From: Archaeoglobaceae archaeon
GTDB taxonomy: Archaea; Halobacteriota; Archaeoglobi; Archaeoglobales; Archaeoglobaceae
Direction of reading: 5' to 3'
Length of the DNA stretch: 6,507 nt
Assembly: GCA_027066965.1 (NCBI GenBank)
Contig: JAMOMT010000165.1
Location: 1 to 6,507 of the forward strand
Under the pieces are notes generated by a model. That model was not told where the DNA came from. It was given only the letters and a program-made list of their open reading frames with translations, and did not search any database. Shown piece by piece: positions 1-5,237 of this stretch (the stretch's first letter is position 1; every line of letters starts with the position of its first letter). Both the position numbers and the translations under genes were made by a program.

Positions 1-2
1 TC

Positions 3-257
3 GACGGCCTGCTCGAGAAATTTAAATGCGTCAGAGAGAGGGTTGTCGAGAGAATACCAGAGTGCAGGAAGTGTGCGTTTAGAAACATTTGTGGAAGTCC
101 GTGTCCGGCTGAAGTCTATTCTGAGTTCGGAACATTCTTCGCTAAAAGTCCTTCGTGCGAGTACTACAAGAGATTAATAGAGCACGCGTTCAGAGTTGTC
201 GTGAGGGGCGATTACAGATACGTTTTGAAGATGGAAAACCTGAAGAGAGTTTACTGA
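3..257 (+). CDS. Radical SAM/SPASM-domain protein, C-terminal fragment (5' end outside window)
   Basis: This open frame enters from the left edge and ends at TGA 255-257, giving the last 84 residues of a longer protein. It contains the cysteine pattern CX2CX5CX3C (codons at 63, 72, 90 and 102) followed by a lone cysteine at codon 156. That is the second half of a SPASM domain, which binds auxiliary [4Fe-4S] clusters in radical SAM enzymes that modify peptides or proteins and in relatives such as anaerobic sulfatase maturases. The tail after it is basic and aromatic. The catalytic CX3CX2C core would lie upstream and is not visible, so substrate and exact family are unknown; a peptide maturase is a reasonable guess from the domain alone. 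A T-rich tract follows the stop, so the gene probably ends its transcription unit. Confidence 0.8.
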   Translation, partial: DGLLEKFKCVRERVVERIPECRKCAFRNICGSPCPAEVYSEFGTFFAKSPSCEYYKRLIEHAFRVVVRGDYRYVLKMENLKRVY

Positions 258-281
258 TTTAGCTGTTTACTTAACTAGTCA

Positions 282-310
282 TTTTTGTCTATTTGTTTTT
301 TCGTAGTTTT
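282..310 (+). terminator. T-rich archaeal-type terminator after the SPASM gene
   Basis: Four oligo-T runs (282-286, 292-294, 296-301, 307-310) lie on the coding strand 25-53 nt after the stop of the SPASM gene. Archaeal RNA polymerase terminates at such oligo-T tracts without needing a hairpin, and none is obvious here. The rest of 258-432 is AT-rich intergenic DNA in which I see no gene. Confidence 0.5.
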
Positions 311-395
311 AATAAACGCTTATGTTCACGATCTTACACTTTTCAACACGTTAAGAAGCGTTGAGAAAAATGATGAATTTATCGATTAATTTCGT

Positions 396-410
396 AAATA
401 ATTTTTTAAT
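396..410 (+). promoter_or_regulatory. TATA-like promoter element for the homocitrate synthase gene
   Basis: An AT-only stretch (AAATAATTTTTTAAT) is centred about 28-30 nt before ATG 433. The spacing fits an archaeal TATA box driving a transcript that starts at or within a few bases of the ATG, that is, a leaderless mRNA. No good SD precedes ATG 433, which agrees with this. A second AT-rich candidate (TTTTAATAAA, 307-316) would give a leader of roughly 90 nt. The match to a TATA consensus is loose, so confidence is moderate. Confidence 0.45.
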
Positions 411-432
411 CTGGATTTTCAGCCTGAGTGCG

Positions 433-1518
433 ATGCTGTACGACACCACTCTGAGGGACGGGGAGCAGACCCCTGAGGTTTGCTTCACCCCGGAGCAGAA
501 GCTCGAAATAGCGATTGCTCTGGAGGAGGCTGGAATCGACGAGATCGAGGCGGGCTTTCCTGTAGTTTCGAGCAGAGAGATGGAGAGCGTGAGGCTCGTG
601 GCCTCGAATGTCGATTCGAAAGTTTTTGCCTTCTGCAGGGCAAGAAAGGACGACGTCGACGCTGCAATAGAGTGCGATGTCGATGGAGTTGTACTCGCTT
701 CCTCTTTGAGCGAACTCCACCTAAGGTACAAGCTAAAGAGGAGCTTTGAGGAAGTCTTTGAGGAGTCGATGAATGTTGTTGAGTACGCGAAGGACCACTT
801 TTTCGTATCTTTTACGACTGAGGATGCAACGAGAATTCCGATTTGCAGGTTGAGGAGGATATACTATGAGGCCGTGGAGCGAGGAGCAAAAAGGGTGCAC
901 CTGTCCGACACCGTAGGGGTTGCTACGCCCGAACTTGTGGAATGCTATGTCACCGCCCTGAAGGAGTTGGATTGTGAGTTGCTCTGTCACTTCCACAACG
1001 ACTTCGGCTTAGCCGTTGCGAACTCCCTCAGAGCTGTCGTATGCGGAGCTGACAGAGTTGCGGTAACTGTCAACGGAATTGGAGAGAGGTGCGGAAACGC
1101 CTGTTTGCAGGAAGTAGTGGTTGCACTCGAACTCCTCTACGGAGTTAAGACTGGAGTTAAACTTGAGAAGTTGTATGATCTCTCTAAGCTTGTCGAGAGG
1201 TACTCAAACATTCAGATTCATCCTCTCGCACCAGTAGTTGGTAGTAATGCTTTCACACACGAGAGCGGGATGCATGTCGCTGGAGTGATGGAAAATCCGT
1301 CCACTTACGAGCCTTACCCTCCAGAGCTTGTTGGGAGGGAGAGGAGAGTTGTGCTCGGAAAGCACTCGGGCAGAAAGAGCGTTGAGTACAAGCTAAGAGA
1401 GCTCGGGATAAGTTACGGGGGGAGAAGGGAGAGAATACTAAACCTCGTCAAGCTGCTGAGAGAAGAAGGATACAGGATAACGGACGATGTCCTGAAAGTT
1501 CTATGCGAGCTTGAGTAA
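433..1518 (+). CDS. aksA: Homocitrate synthase, AksA/NifV-like (LeuA superfamily, no regulatory domain)
   Basis: A 361-residue DRE-TIM metallolyase that condenses acetyl-CoA with a 2-oxoacid, most likely 2-oxoglutarate to give homocitrate, in the cytoplasm. Visible motifs are DTTLRDGEQTP (residues 4-14, catalytic Arg8 and metal-binding Asp9), TEDATR (129-134), the metal-binding HFHND (186-190), NGIGERCGNA (214-223) and LGKHSGRKS (308-316). The protein ends shortly after the LGKHSGRKS region and its helical tail, so it lacks the roughly 130-residue allosteric LeuA dimer domain of isopropylmalate synthase; this is the architecture of AksA, NifV and Lys20-type enzymes. ATG 433 was chosen because the barrel motif starts three residues later. 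An in-frame TTG at 361 would add an AT-rich hydrophobic stretch with no family counterpart. It is followed after 38 nt by molybdate-transport genes. Isopropylmalate or citramalate synthase activity cannot be excluded. Confidence 0.85.
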   Translation: MLYDTTLRDGEQTPEVCFTPEQKLEIAIALEEAGIDEIEAGFPVVSSREMESVRLVASNVDSKVFAFCRARKDDVDAAIECDVDGVVLASSLSELHLRYKLKRSFEEVFEESMNVVEYAKDHFFVSFTTEDATRIPICRLRRIYYEAVERGAKRVHLSDTVGVATPELVECYVTALKELDCELLCHFHNDFGLAVANSLRAVVCGADRVAVTVNGIGERCGNACLQEVVVALELLYGVKTGVKLEKLYDLSKLVERYSNIQIHPLAPVVGSNAFTHESGMHVAGVMENPSTYEPYPPELVGRERRVVLGKHSGRKSVEYKLRELGISYGGRRERILNLVKLLREEGYRITDDVLKVLCELE

Positions 1519-1544
1519 ATGTATGTGCGAGCTAGAAAGTTGTT

Positions 1545-1551
1545 GGAGGTG
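1545..1551 (+). promoter_or_regulatory. Ribosome binding site for modA
   Basis: GGAGGTG, a full match to the archaeal anti-SD, lies 5 nt before GTG 1557 and fixes the start of the lipoprotein gene. No convincing TATA box is seen in the short gap after the homocitrate synthase gene, so cotranscription is likely. Confidence 0.85.
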
Positions 1552-1556
1552 TTAAC

Positions 1557-2330
1557 GTGAGAAAGGCGCTCTTTCTTGTTTTAATTCTCGTTATCTCAGC
1601 CGTAATCGCAGGCTGTTCGAGCAAGAGCAATCAGACCCCTCAAACCCTCCACATTTACTGTGGAGCGGGGATGAAGAAGCCCATGGACGAGATAGCGAAG
1701 ATGTTCGAGAAGGAGTACGGAGTTAAGGTAATCTGCGATTACGCGGGCTCTGGATACCTCGTTGCAAAGATAGAGGCGACGAAGAGTGGTGATGTGTTCG
1801 TTCCTGGAGACTACATATTCGTTTCCATGCTTGAGAAGAAGGGGATGATATCCCAGTACACGAACTTCACGAAGCATGTGCCAGTGATAGCAGTTCCTAA
1901 GGGGAATCCAGCTGGAATCCACTCCTTCTTCGACCTCGCGAAGCCGGGAGTGAGGATAGCAGCTGGAGATAATCACATAGCCATAGGGGTTGCTCTAAAG
2001 AAGATACTCGCAAAGGCAGAGAGAGTGAAGCCGGGAATAAGCAAGAAGATAGAGAAGAACATTGTCGTGAGGTGTGCGACCGTAAATCAGGTTCTGCTTT
2101 ACGTGATGGAAAAGCAAGTCGATGCAGGAATAGTTTGGAGGTCGAACGCAGTTGAGAACAAGGACAAGGTGGACATCGTCAGAATAAACGACAGCATAAA
2201 CGACATAAAGACGATTCCCATCGCAATACTGTCCTGTTCAAAGAACCCCGAGCTTGCGAAGAAGTTCTACAACTTCTTCCTGACGAAGGGCAAGGAAGTT
2301 TTCGAAAAGTACGGCTACGAGGTGACGTGA
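1557..2330 (+). CDS. modA: Molybdate/tungstate-binding ABC transporter lipoprotein, ModA-like
   Basis: A 257-residue extracytoplasmic solute-binding protein that would capture molybdate or tungstate and hand it to the permease encoded next. The N-terminus is a lipoprotein signal peptide: basic MRK, hydrophobic core (residues 5-18), and lipobox VIAGC with Cys20 as the lipidated residue, followed by a Ser/Asn/Gln linker. The mature part shows the ModA-type fold signature: GAG (36-38), the oxyanion-loop-like YAGSG (62-66) and VDAGIVW (188-194). At about 257 residues it matches bacterial ModA length and is shorter than the roughly 340-residue archaeal WtpA. GTG 1557 is supported by the SD and by the signal peptide. 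Where bacterial ModA usually has GIVY..DA, this protein has GIVWRSNA. Tungstate, or another oxyanion, is therefore possible; the sequence does not decide. Confidence 0.85.
   Translation: MRKALFLVLILVISAVIAGCSSKSNQTPQTLHIYCGAGMKKPMDEIAKMFEKEYGVKVICDYAGSGYLVAKIEATKSGDVFVPGDYIFVSMLEKKGMISQYTNFTKHVPVIAVPKGNPAGIHSFFDLAKPGVRIAAGDNHIAIGVALKKILAKAERVKPGISKKIEKNIVVRCATVNQVLLYVMEKQVDAGIVWRSNAVENKDKVDIVRINDSINDIKTIPIAILSCSKNPELAKKFYNFFLTKGKEVFEKYGYEVT
2319..2325 (+). promoter_or_regulatory. SD sequence at the modA/modB junction, not matched to a canonical start
   Basis: GAGGTGA inside the last codons of modA pairs well with the archaeal anti-SD. It sits only 1 nt before GTG 2327, whose frame stops at TAG 2348-2350, and 42 nt before TTG 2368, the first canonical start in the modB frame. 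Its normal working distance (6 nt) points to ACG 2332-2334, which is in the modB frame. It therefore probably serves modB, but through an unusual or damaged start. Confidence 0.6.
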
Positions 2331-2367
2331 GACGAGGTCAGCCTTCGTAGCCCTCGCATTTTTTATT

Positions 2368-3096
2368 TTGGCGGTTCTTTCGGTAGTACTCTCCATAACG
2401 ACGAAGCTAACCCCACAGATACTGCAATCCGCCCTCACGTCAGGAGAAGTTCAGTTTGCGGTCACTCTCAGCATGAAGTGTGCCTTTGCTGCCACGTTTT
2501 TTGCGGCAATAGTCGGAGTTCCAGCCGCATACGCTCTTGCGAGGAGCAGTTTTAGGGGGAAGGATCTTCTCGACAGCCTGATTGACCTGCCAGTCGTTCT
2601 ACCACCTCTCATTTCAGGTTTCGGGCTGCTGATATTTTTCGGAGAGACTCCGCTTGGCAGTGCGATAAACAGCGTAATTAGAGTTGTTTTTACGCCAGTA
2701 GGTATAGTCGTTGCTCAGTTCTTTGTCGCAACTCCCTTCGTCATAAGAACAGTTAAGGCTGTATTCGAGAGTATAGATGACAAGTATGAGCTAGTAGCTC
2801 AAAGCCTTGGATCGAGCAAACTGGAGAGTTTTCTGAGAGTTACGATGCCGATGGCAAAGAAGGGAATACTTGCTGGAGTAATACTTGCGTGGGCGAGGTG
2901 TGTCGGAGAGTTTGGAGCGACGCTAATGCTCGCCGGAGCGACGAAGATGAGGACTGAGACACTTCCAATAGCAGTCTTCCTGAACATATCCGTCGGAAAC
3001 ATAAACATGGCACTCGCGATAGCCTTCGTTATGCTCGTTATTTCGATAGCGACGATAACGTCGATAAAGATTGTCGCTGGCAGACAGACGGTATAG
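2368..3096 (+). CDS. modB: Molybdate/tungstate ABC transporter permease, ModB-like (start probably upstream, near 2332)
   Basis: An integral membrane subunit that would form the channel for the oxyanion delivered by the preceding lipoprotein. From TTG 2368 it has 242 residues with several hydrophobic helices (about 37-58, 73-92, 111-127, 166-190, 215-236). The cytoplasmic EAA-type coupling loop that docks on the ATPase is clear: ELVAQSLGSS (141-150) followed by the MPMAKKGI turn, then AWARCVGEFGATLM (174-187), typical of ModB/WtpB. TTG 2368 is the only canonical start in frame, but it cuts through what should be the first helix. The open frame continues upstream to 2326 and reads RETRSAFVALAFFI, a normal basic-then-hydrophobic N-terminus. 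The coding region therefore very likely begins near 2332 (254 residues). No ATPase gene (modC) follows, so the partner must be encoded elsewhere. Confidence 0.85.
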   Translation: MAVLSVVLSITTKLTPQILQSALTSGEVQFAVTLSMKCAFAATFFAAIVGVPAAYALARSSFRGKDLLDSLIDLPVVLPPLISGFGLLIFFGETPLGSAINSVIRVVFTPVGIVVAQFFVATPFVIRTVKAVFESIDDKYELVAQSLGSSKLESFLRVTMPMAKKGILAGVILAWARCVGEFGATLMLAGATKMRTETLPIAVFLNISVGNINMALAIAFVMLVISIATITSIKIVAGRQTV

Positions 3097-3102
3097 GCAA
3101 CA

Positions 3103-3110
3103 TCTATAAG
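3103..3110 (+). promoter_or_regulatory. TATA box for argS (leaderless promoter)
   Basis: TCTATAAG ends 21 nt before ATG 3132, centred about 25 nt upstream. This is the spacing from archaeal TATA box to transcription start, so the argS mRNA probably begins at or very near its ATG. No strong SD precedes the ATG. Confidence 0.55.
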
Positions 3111-3131
3111 CAACCTCTGCAACTTGCGAGC

Positions 3132-4805
3132 ATGTTCAGGCAATTTAGGAAAGAAGTAATCAAGGTTCTCGGTGATTATGGGGAGGAGAGGTTTGTAAGG
3201 GAGAGTGAGCACGCTGACTTATGCTCGACTGTGGCTTTCAAGCTCGCGAAGGAGAAAAAAAGGAAACCCTCTGAGATTGCTGAGGAAATTATTTCCTCTC
3301 TTGAGTTTTCAGACGTTGAGTATGTAGGAAAAGTTGAGGCTGTAAACGGTTACATCAACTTTTACGCGAACTATGAGTTTCTTGAAGACACAGTGAACCT
3401 GATACTTGACTCGGACGAGAACTACGGCTCTTTCAAGATGGATGGTGCCGGAAATGTGCTTGTAGAGCACACATCCGCCAACCCGGACGGCCCTCTGCAC
3501 ATAGGGCATATAAGGAACTCGATAATAGGAGATACTCTCGCGAGGATGTTCAGGAAAGCTGGCTACGAAGTAAAAACTCACTACTACGTCAACGACATGG
3601 GCAGGCAGATAGCGATAGCCTGCTTAGGCTATGAGAGGTTCGGAATAGACGAGAACAAGAAGCCGGATCACGCGATAGTTGAAGCCTACATAAAGATGAA
3701 CCGCGAAATTGAGGGGAAACCGGAACTTGAGGAAGAAGTCGAAAAACTCATGCTTGACTACGAGAGAGGGGAGGAAAGAGCTGTAAGGCTGTTCAGAGAG
3801 GTCGTGGAGCACGCTTTAAAGGGAATAGGAGAGACTCTTCACAGGCTTAACATTTCTCACGACGAGTATGTGTGGGAGTCAAGCTTTGTCAGAAATGGCT
3901 ACGTGGACAGAGTAATAGAGATGCTCGAGAAAGCAGGAATGCTTAAGGAGGAGGACGGAGCTCTCGTAATAAACATGAAGAGGTTCGGTTACGAGAAAGA
4001 TGTAGTAGTTAGGAGAAAGAACGGAACAACTCTGTACGTAACGAGAGACCTCGCTTATCACTTGTGGAAGAATGAGAACTTCGAGAATTTTGTAAATGTG
4101 CTTGGTGCTGACCACAAGTTAATAGGAAGACAGTTGCAGGATGTGCTTAAAGCTTTAGGTCTGAAACCTCCGGAAATAGTCTTTTTCGAGTTCGTCTCCC
4201 TGCCAGAGGGATCGATGAGTACGAGAAAAGGCCAGTTTGTTTCAGCGGACGAACTCGTAGAGAAAGTTTGCGAAGAAGCGAGGAAAATCGTGGAGAAAAG
4301 AGAAGACTTAAACGGAGAAGAGAAGGAAGAGATAGCCGAAGCCGTCGCCGTTGGAGCTCTGAGGTACGATTTCGTTAGAATTGCCCCGGAAAAACCGATG
4401 ACTTTCGACTGGAGCAAAGCTTTGGATTTCGAAAGGCAGAGCTCTGCTTACATCCAGTACTCTCACGCGAGAGCTTGCAGCATTCTCAGGAAGGCGGTAA
4501 AAGAGGGAATGCCAGAAATCGAATTCTCGGCTGAGCTCTGCACGCCTGAGGAGAGGAAGCTTGTAATGCTGATGTCGAAGTTTTCCTGGGTCGTTGAGAA
4601 GTGTATCAGATCTCTTAGACCTAACGCGTTCGCGGACTACCTCATGGACATTGCGGCAGCATTCAATGACTTTTACTCGAAGAACCCAGTCATAAAAGCT
4701 GAGGGAGAAGTGAGAATGCACAGACTTGCGATAGTTGATGCGTGCAGGATCGTCCTCAGGAACGGTCTGGAGCTCTTAGGCATCCGAGCTGTGGAGAAGA
4801 TGTAA
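3132..4805 (+). CDS. argS: Arginine--tRNA ligase (class I arginyl-tRNA synthetase)
   Basis: Charges tRNA-Arg with arginine using ATP in the cytoplasm; essential for translation. The 557-residue protein is complete and of normal archaeal/bacterial length. Domains in order: the N-terminal Add1 domain that contacts the tRNA D-loop (about 1-95), the Rossmann catalytic core opening with EHTSANPDGPLHIGHIRNS (112-130, HIGH at 123-126), HYYVNDMGRQ (150-159), the KMSKS-equivalent SMSTRKGQ (361-368), and the C-terminal DALR anticodon-binding helical domain (about 438-557) opening with SSAYIQYSHARA and ending GLELLGIRAVEKM. ATG 3132 agrees with the TATA spacing and with the start of the Add1 domain. The gene lies 35 nt after modB but has its own promoter, so any link with the transporter is probably only positional. 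Base use matches the neighbours. Confidence 0.97.
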   Translation: MFRQFRKEVIKVLGDYGEERFVRESEHADLCSTVAFKLAKEKKRKPSEIAEEIISSLEFSDVEYVGKVEAVNGYINFYANYEFLEDTVNLILDSDENYGSFKMDGAGNVLVEHTSANPDGPLHIGHIRNSIIGDTLARMFRKAGYEVKTHYYVNDMGRQIAIACLGYERFGIDENKKPDHAIVEAYIKMNREIEGKPELEEEVEKLMLDYERGEERAVRLFREVVEHALKGIGETLHRLNISHDEYVWESSFVRNGYVDRVIEMLEKAGMLKEEDGALVINMKRFGYEKDVVVRRKNGTTLYVTRDLAYHLWKNENFENFVNVLGADHKLIGRQLQDVLKALGLKPPEIVFFEFVSLPEGSMSTRKGQFVSADELVEKVCEEARKIVEKREDLNGEEKEEIAEAVAVGALRYDFVRIAPEKPMTFDWSKALDFERQSSAYIQYSHARACSILRKAVKEGMPEIEFSAELCTPEERKLVMLMSKFSWVVEKCIRSLRPNAFADYLMDIAAAFNDFYSKNPVIKAEGEVRMHRLAIVDACRIVLRNGLELLGIRAVEKM

Positions 4806-4806
4806 G

Positions 4807-4822
4807 TTTTTCAGTTTATTTT
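4807..4822 (+). terminator. T-rich terminator after argS
   Basis: Three oligo-T runs (4807-4811, 4815-4817, 4819-4822) start one base after the argS stop codon and lie before the end of the convergent small gene at 4832. This fits archaeal T-tract termination. The opposite strand has no comparable T-run at the end of the small gene. Confidence 0.5.
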
Positions 4823-4831
4823 CCAGCGTTG

Positions 4832-5017
4832 TTAACCGACAACACTCATTCTGAGGACGAAGAGCTCCTCGAATAACTTTCTTGTTTCCTCGTCGAAGAA
4901 TTCGTAGCACTCTTCGTAGCTCCTGCCGTAAGGACAGAGGCCGTTAACGCACGGAAAGCTGTATCTTCCCTTCCTATCCTTGGAGCATGGAACCTCCATA
5001 AGCCTTAATTCCAGCAT
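4832..5017 (-). CDS. Small four-cysteine protein of unknown function (61 residues)
   Basis: I do not recognise this protein. It is supported as a real gene by ATG 5017, a complete SD (GGAGGTG, 6 nt before the ATG) and a strong BRE/TATA upstream. It has cysteines at residues 11, 23, 28 and 37 (CX11CX4CX8C), several near aromatic residues, followed by an acidic, probably helical tail (about 41-56, FDEETRKLFEELF). No signal peptide or membrane segment is seen. Four cysteines in such a short intracellular protein suggest binding of Zn or an Fe-S cluster, but the spacing is not a standard zinc ribbon or ferredoxin pattern. It is convergent with argS (26 nt apart) and divergent from ribH with a 220-nt shared control region. 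Candidate roles such as a small metal-dependent regulator or an electron-transfer or assembly factor are guesses. Confidence 0.75.
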   Translation of the reverse strand: MLELRLMEVPCSKDRKGRYSFPCVNGLCPYGRSYEECYEFFDEETRKLFEELFVLRMSVVG

Positions 5018-5023
5018 CTCCTA

Positions 5024-5030
5024 CACCTCC
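5024..5030 (-). promoter_or_regulatory. Ribosome binding site of the four-cysteine protein
   Basis: On the minus strand this reads GGAGGTG and lies 6 nt before ATG 5017, a perfect archaeal SD at the best distance. It decides the start and argues strongly that the small gene is translated. Confidence 0.85.
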
Positions 5031-5036
5031 GGGTAT

Positions 5037-5050
5037 TCACATTATTGTGA
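5037..5050. promoter_or_regulatory. Operator-like palindrome TCACA-N4-TGTGA at the small gene's predicted transcription start
   Basis: TCACATTATTGTGA has perfect 5-bp arms around a 4-bp centre. It covers the position about 25 nt downstream of the minus-strand TATA box, where transcription of the small gene should begin. ATTGTG recurs 12 nt away (5044-5049 and 5056-5061), placing a further half-site towards the TATA box. A repressor bound here would block initiation. Regulatory role is inferred from position and symmetry only. Confidence 0.35.
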
Positions 5051-5062
5051 TGATGATTGTGG

Positions 5063-5078
5063 AATATAAATCTTTCGG
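5063..5078 (-). promoter_or_regulatory. BRE and TATA box of the four-cysteine gene
   Basis: On the minus strand this reads CCGAAAG directly followed by ATTTATATT, an almost ideal archaeal BRE plus TATA box. The expected start, about 25 nt downstream of the TATA centre, is near 5042, leaving a leader of about 25 nt that holds the SD. Confidence 0.75.
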
Positions 5079-5105
5079 ATAGTTTTTGTGAACCAGTAAA
5101 AAATT

Positions 5106-5188
5106 TGCAGAACTTTTCGGATTTCGCTGGTCAACTTAATATTTCAACTAAAAATAATTATATTTCCAGTGAACTGAAAAGTTCTGCA
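5106..5188. repeat. 13-bp perfect inverted repeat in the divergent control region
   Basis: TGCAGAACTTTTC (5106-5118) is the exact reverse complement of GAAAAGTTCTGCA (5176-5188), separated by 57 nt of AT-rich DNA. A second short pair, CTGG 5127-5130 with CCAG 5166-5169, is nested inside, and TCAACT is directly repeated at 5131 and 5144. The arms lie between the minus-strand TATA box and the ribH TATA box, so each promoter has one arm just upstream. Paired binding sites for a regulator of both genes are plausible; a stable RNA hairpin is less so because the stem is AT-rich. Confidence 0.6.
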
Positions 5189-5206
5189 CGGACTGGGAAT
5201 GGCAAG

Positions 5207-5215
5207 CTTATTAAG
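5207..5215 (+). promoter_or_regulatory. TATA box for ribH (leaderless promoter)
   Basis: CTTATTAAG is centred about 27 nt before ATG 5238, the distance expected from TATA box to start site, so the ribH transcript probably begins at or next to its ATG. Only a weak purine run (AGGCAGGGA) precedes the ATG. Confidence 0.5.
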
Positions 5216-5237
5216 TTGAGGTTTTCAAGGCAGGGAC

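Noticed and set aside
315..362. 7-bp inverted repeat AACGCTT (315-321) / AAGCGTT (356-362)
   Set aside because: Short arms, 34-nt spacing and no symmetry beyond seven bases; easily expected by chance in AT-rich intergenic DNA.
361..432. 24-residue N-terminal extension of the homocitrate synthase from TTG 361, resembling a signal peptide
   Set aside because: It is AT-rich intergenic DNA that happens to stay in frame; the family starts at the DTTLRDGEQ motif, the enzyme is cytoplasmic, and the stretch contains the likely TATA box.
433..1518. Calling this gene leuA (2-isopropylmalate synthase)
   Set aside because: The C-terminal LeuA regulatory domain is absent and the motifs and length match AksA/NifV-type enzymes better; activity is not proven.
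2359..2364. T6 homopolymer as the site of a modB frameshift
   Set aside because: The competing frame from GTG 2327 already stops at 2348-2350, before the T-run, so an indel there would not restore a joined frame.
4058..4721. Long minus-strand ORFs across argS (and similar ones across aksA, modA, modB, ribH and the aminotransferase)
   Set aside because: They are antisense shadows of strongly recognised genes, lack SDs and show no family motifs.
5106..5188. Structured non-coding RNA or riboswitch upstream of ribH
   Set aside because: The stem is AT-rich and the 57-nt loop almost all A/T, unlike stable RNAs of thermophiles. It lies upstream of the predicted ribH start, so it would not be in the ribH mRNA, and no FMN riboswitch motif is seen.
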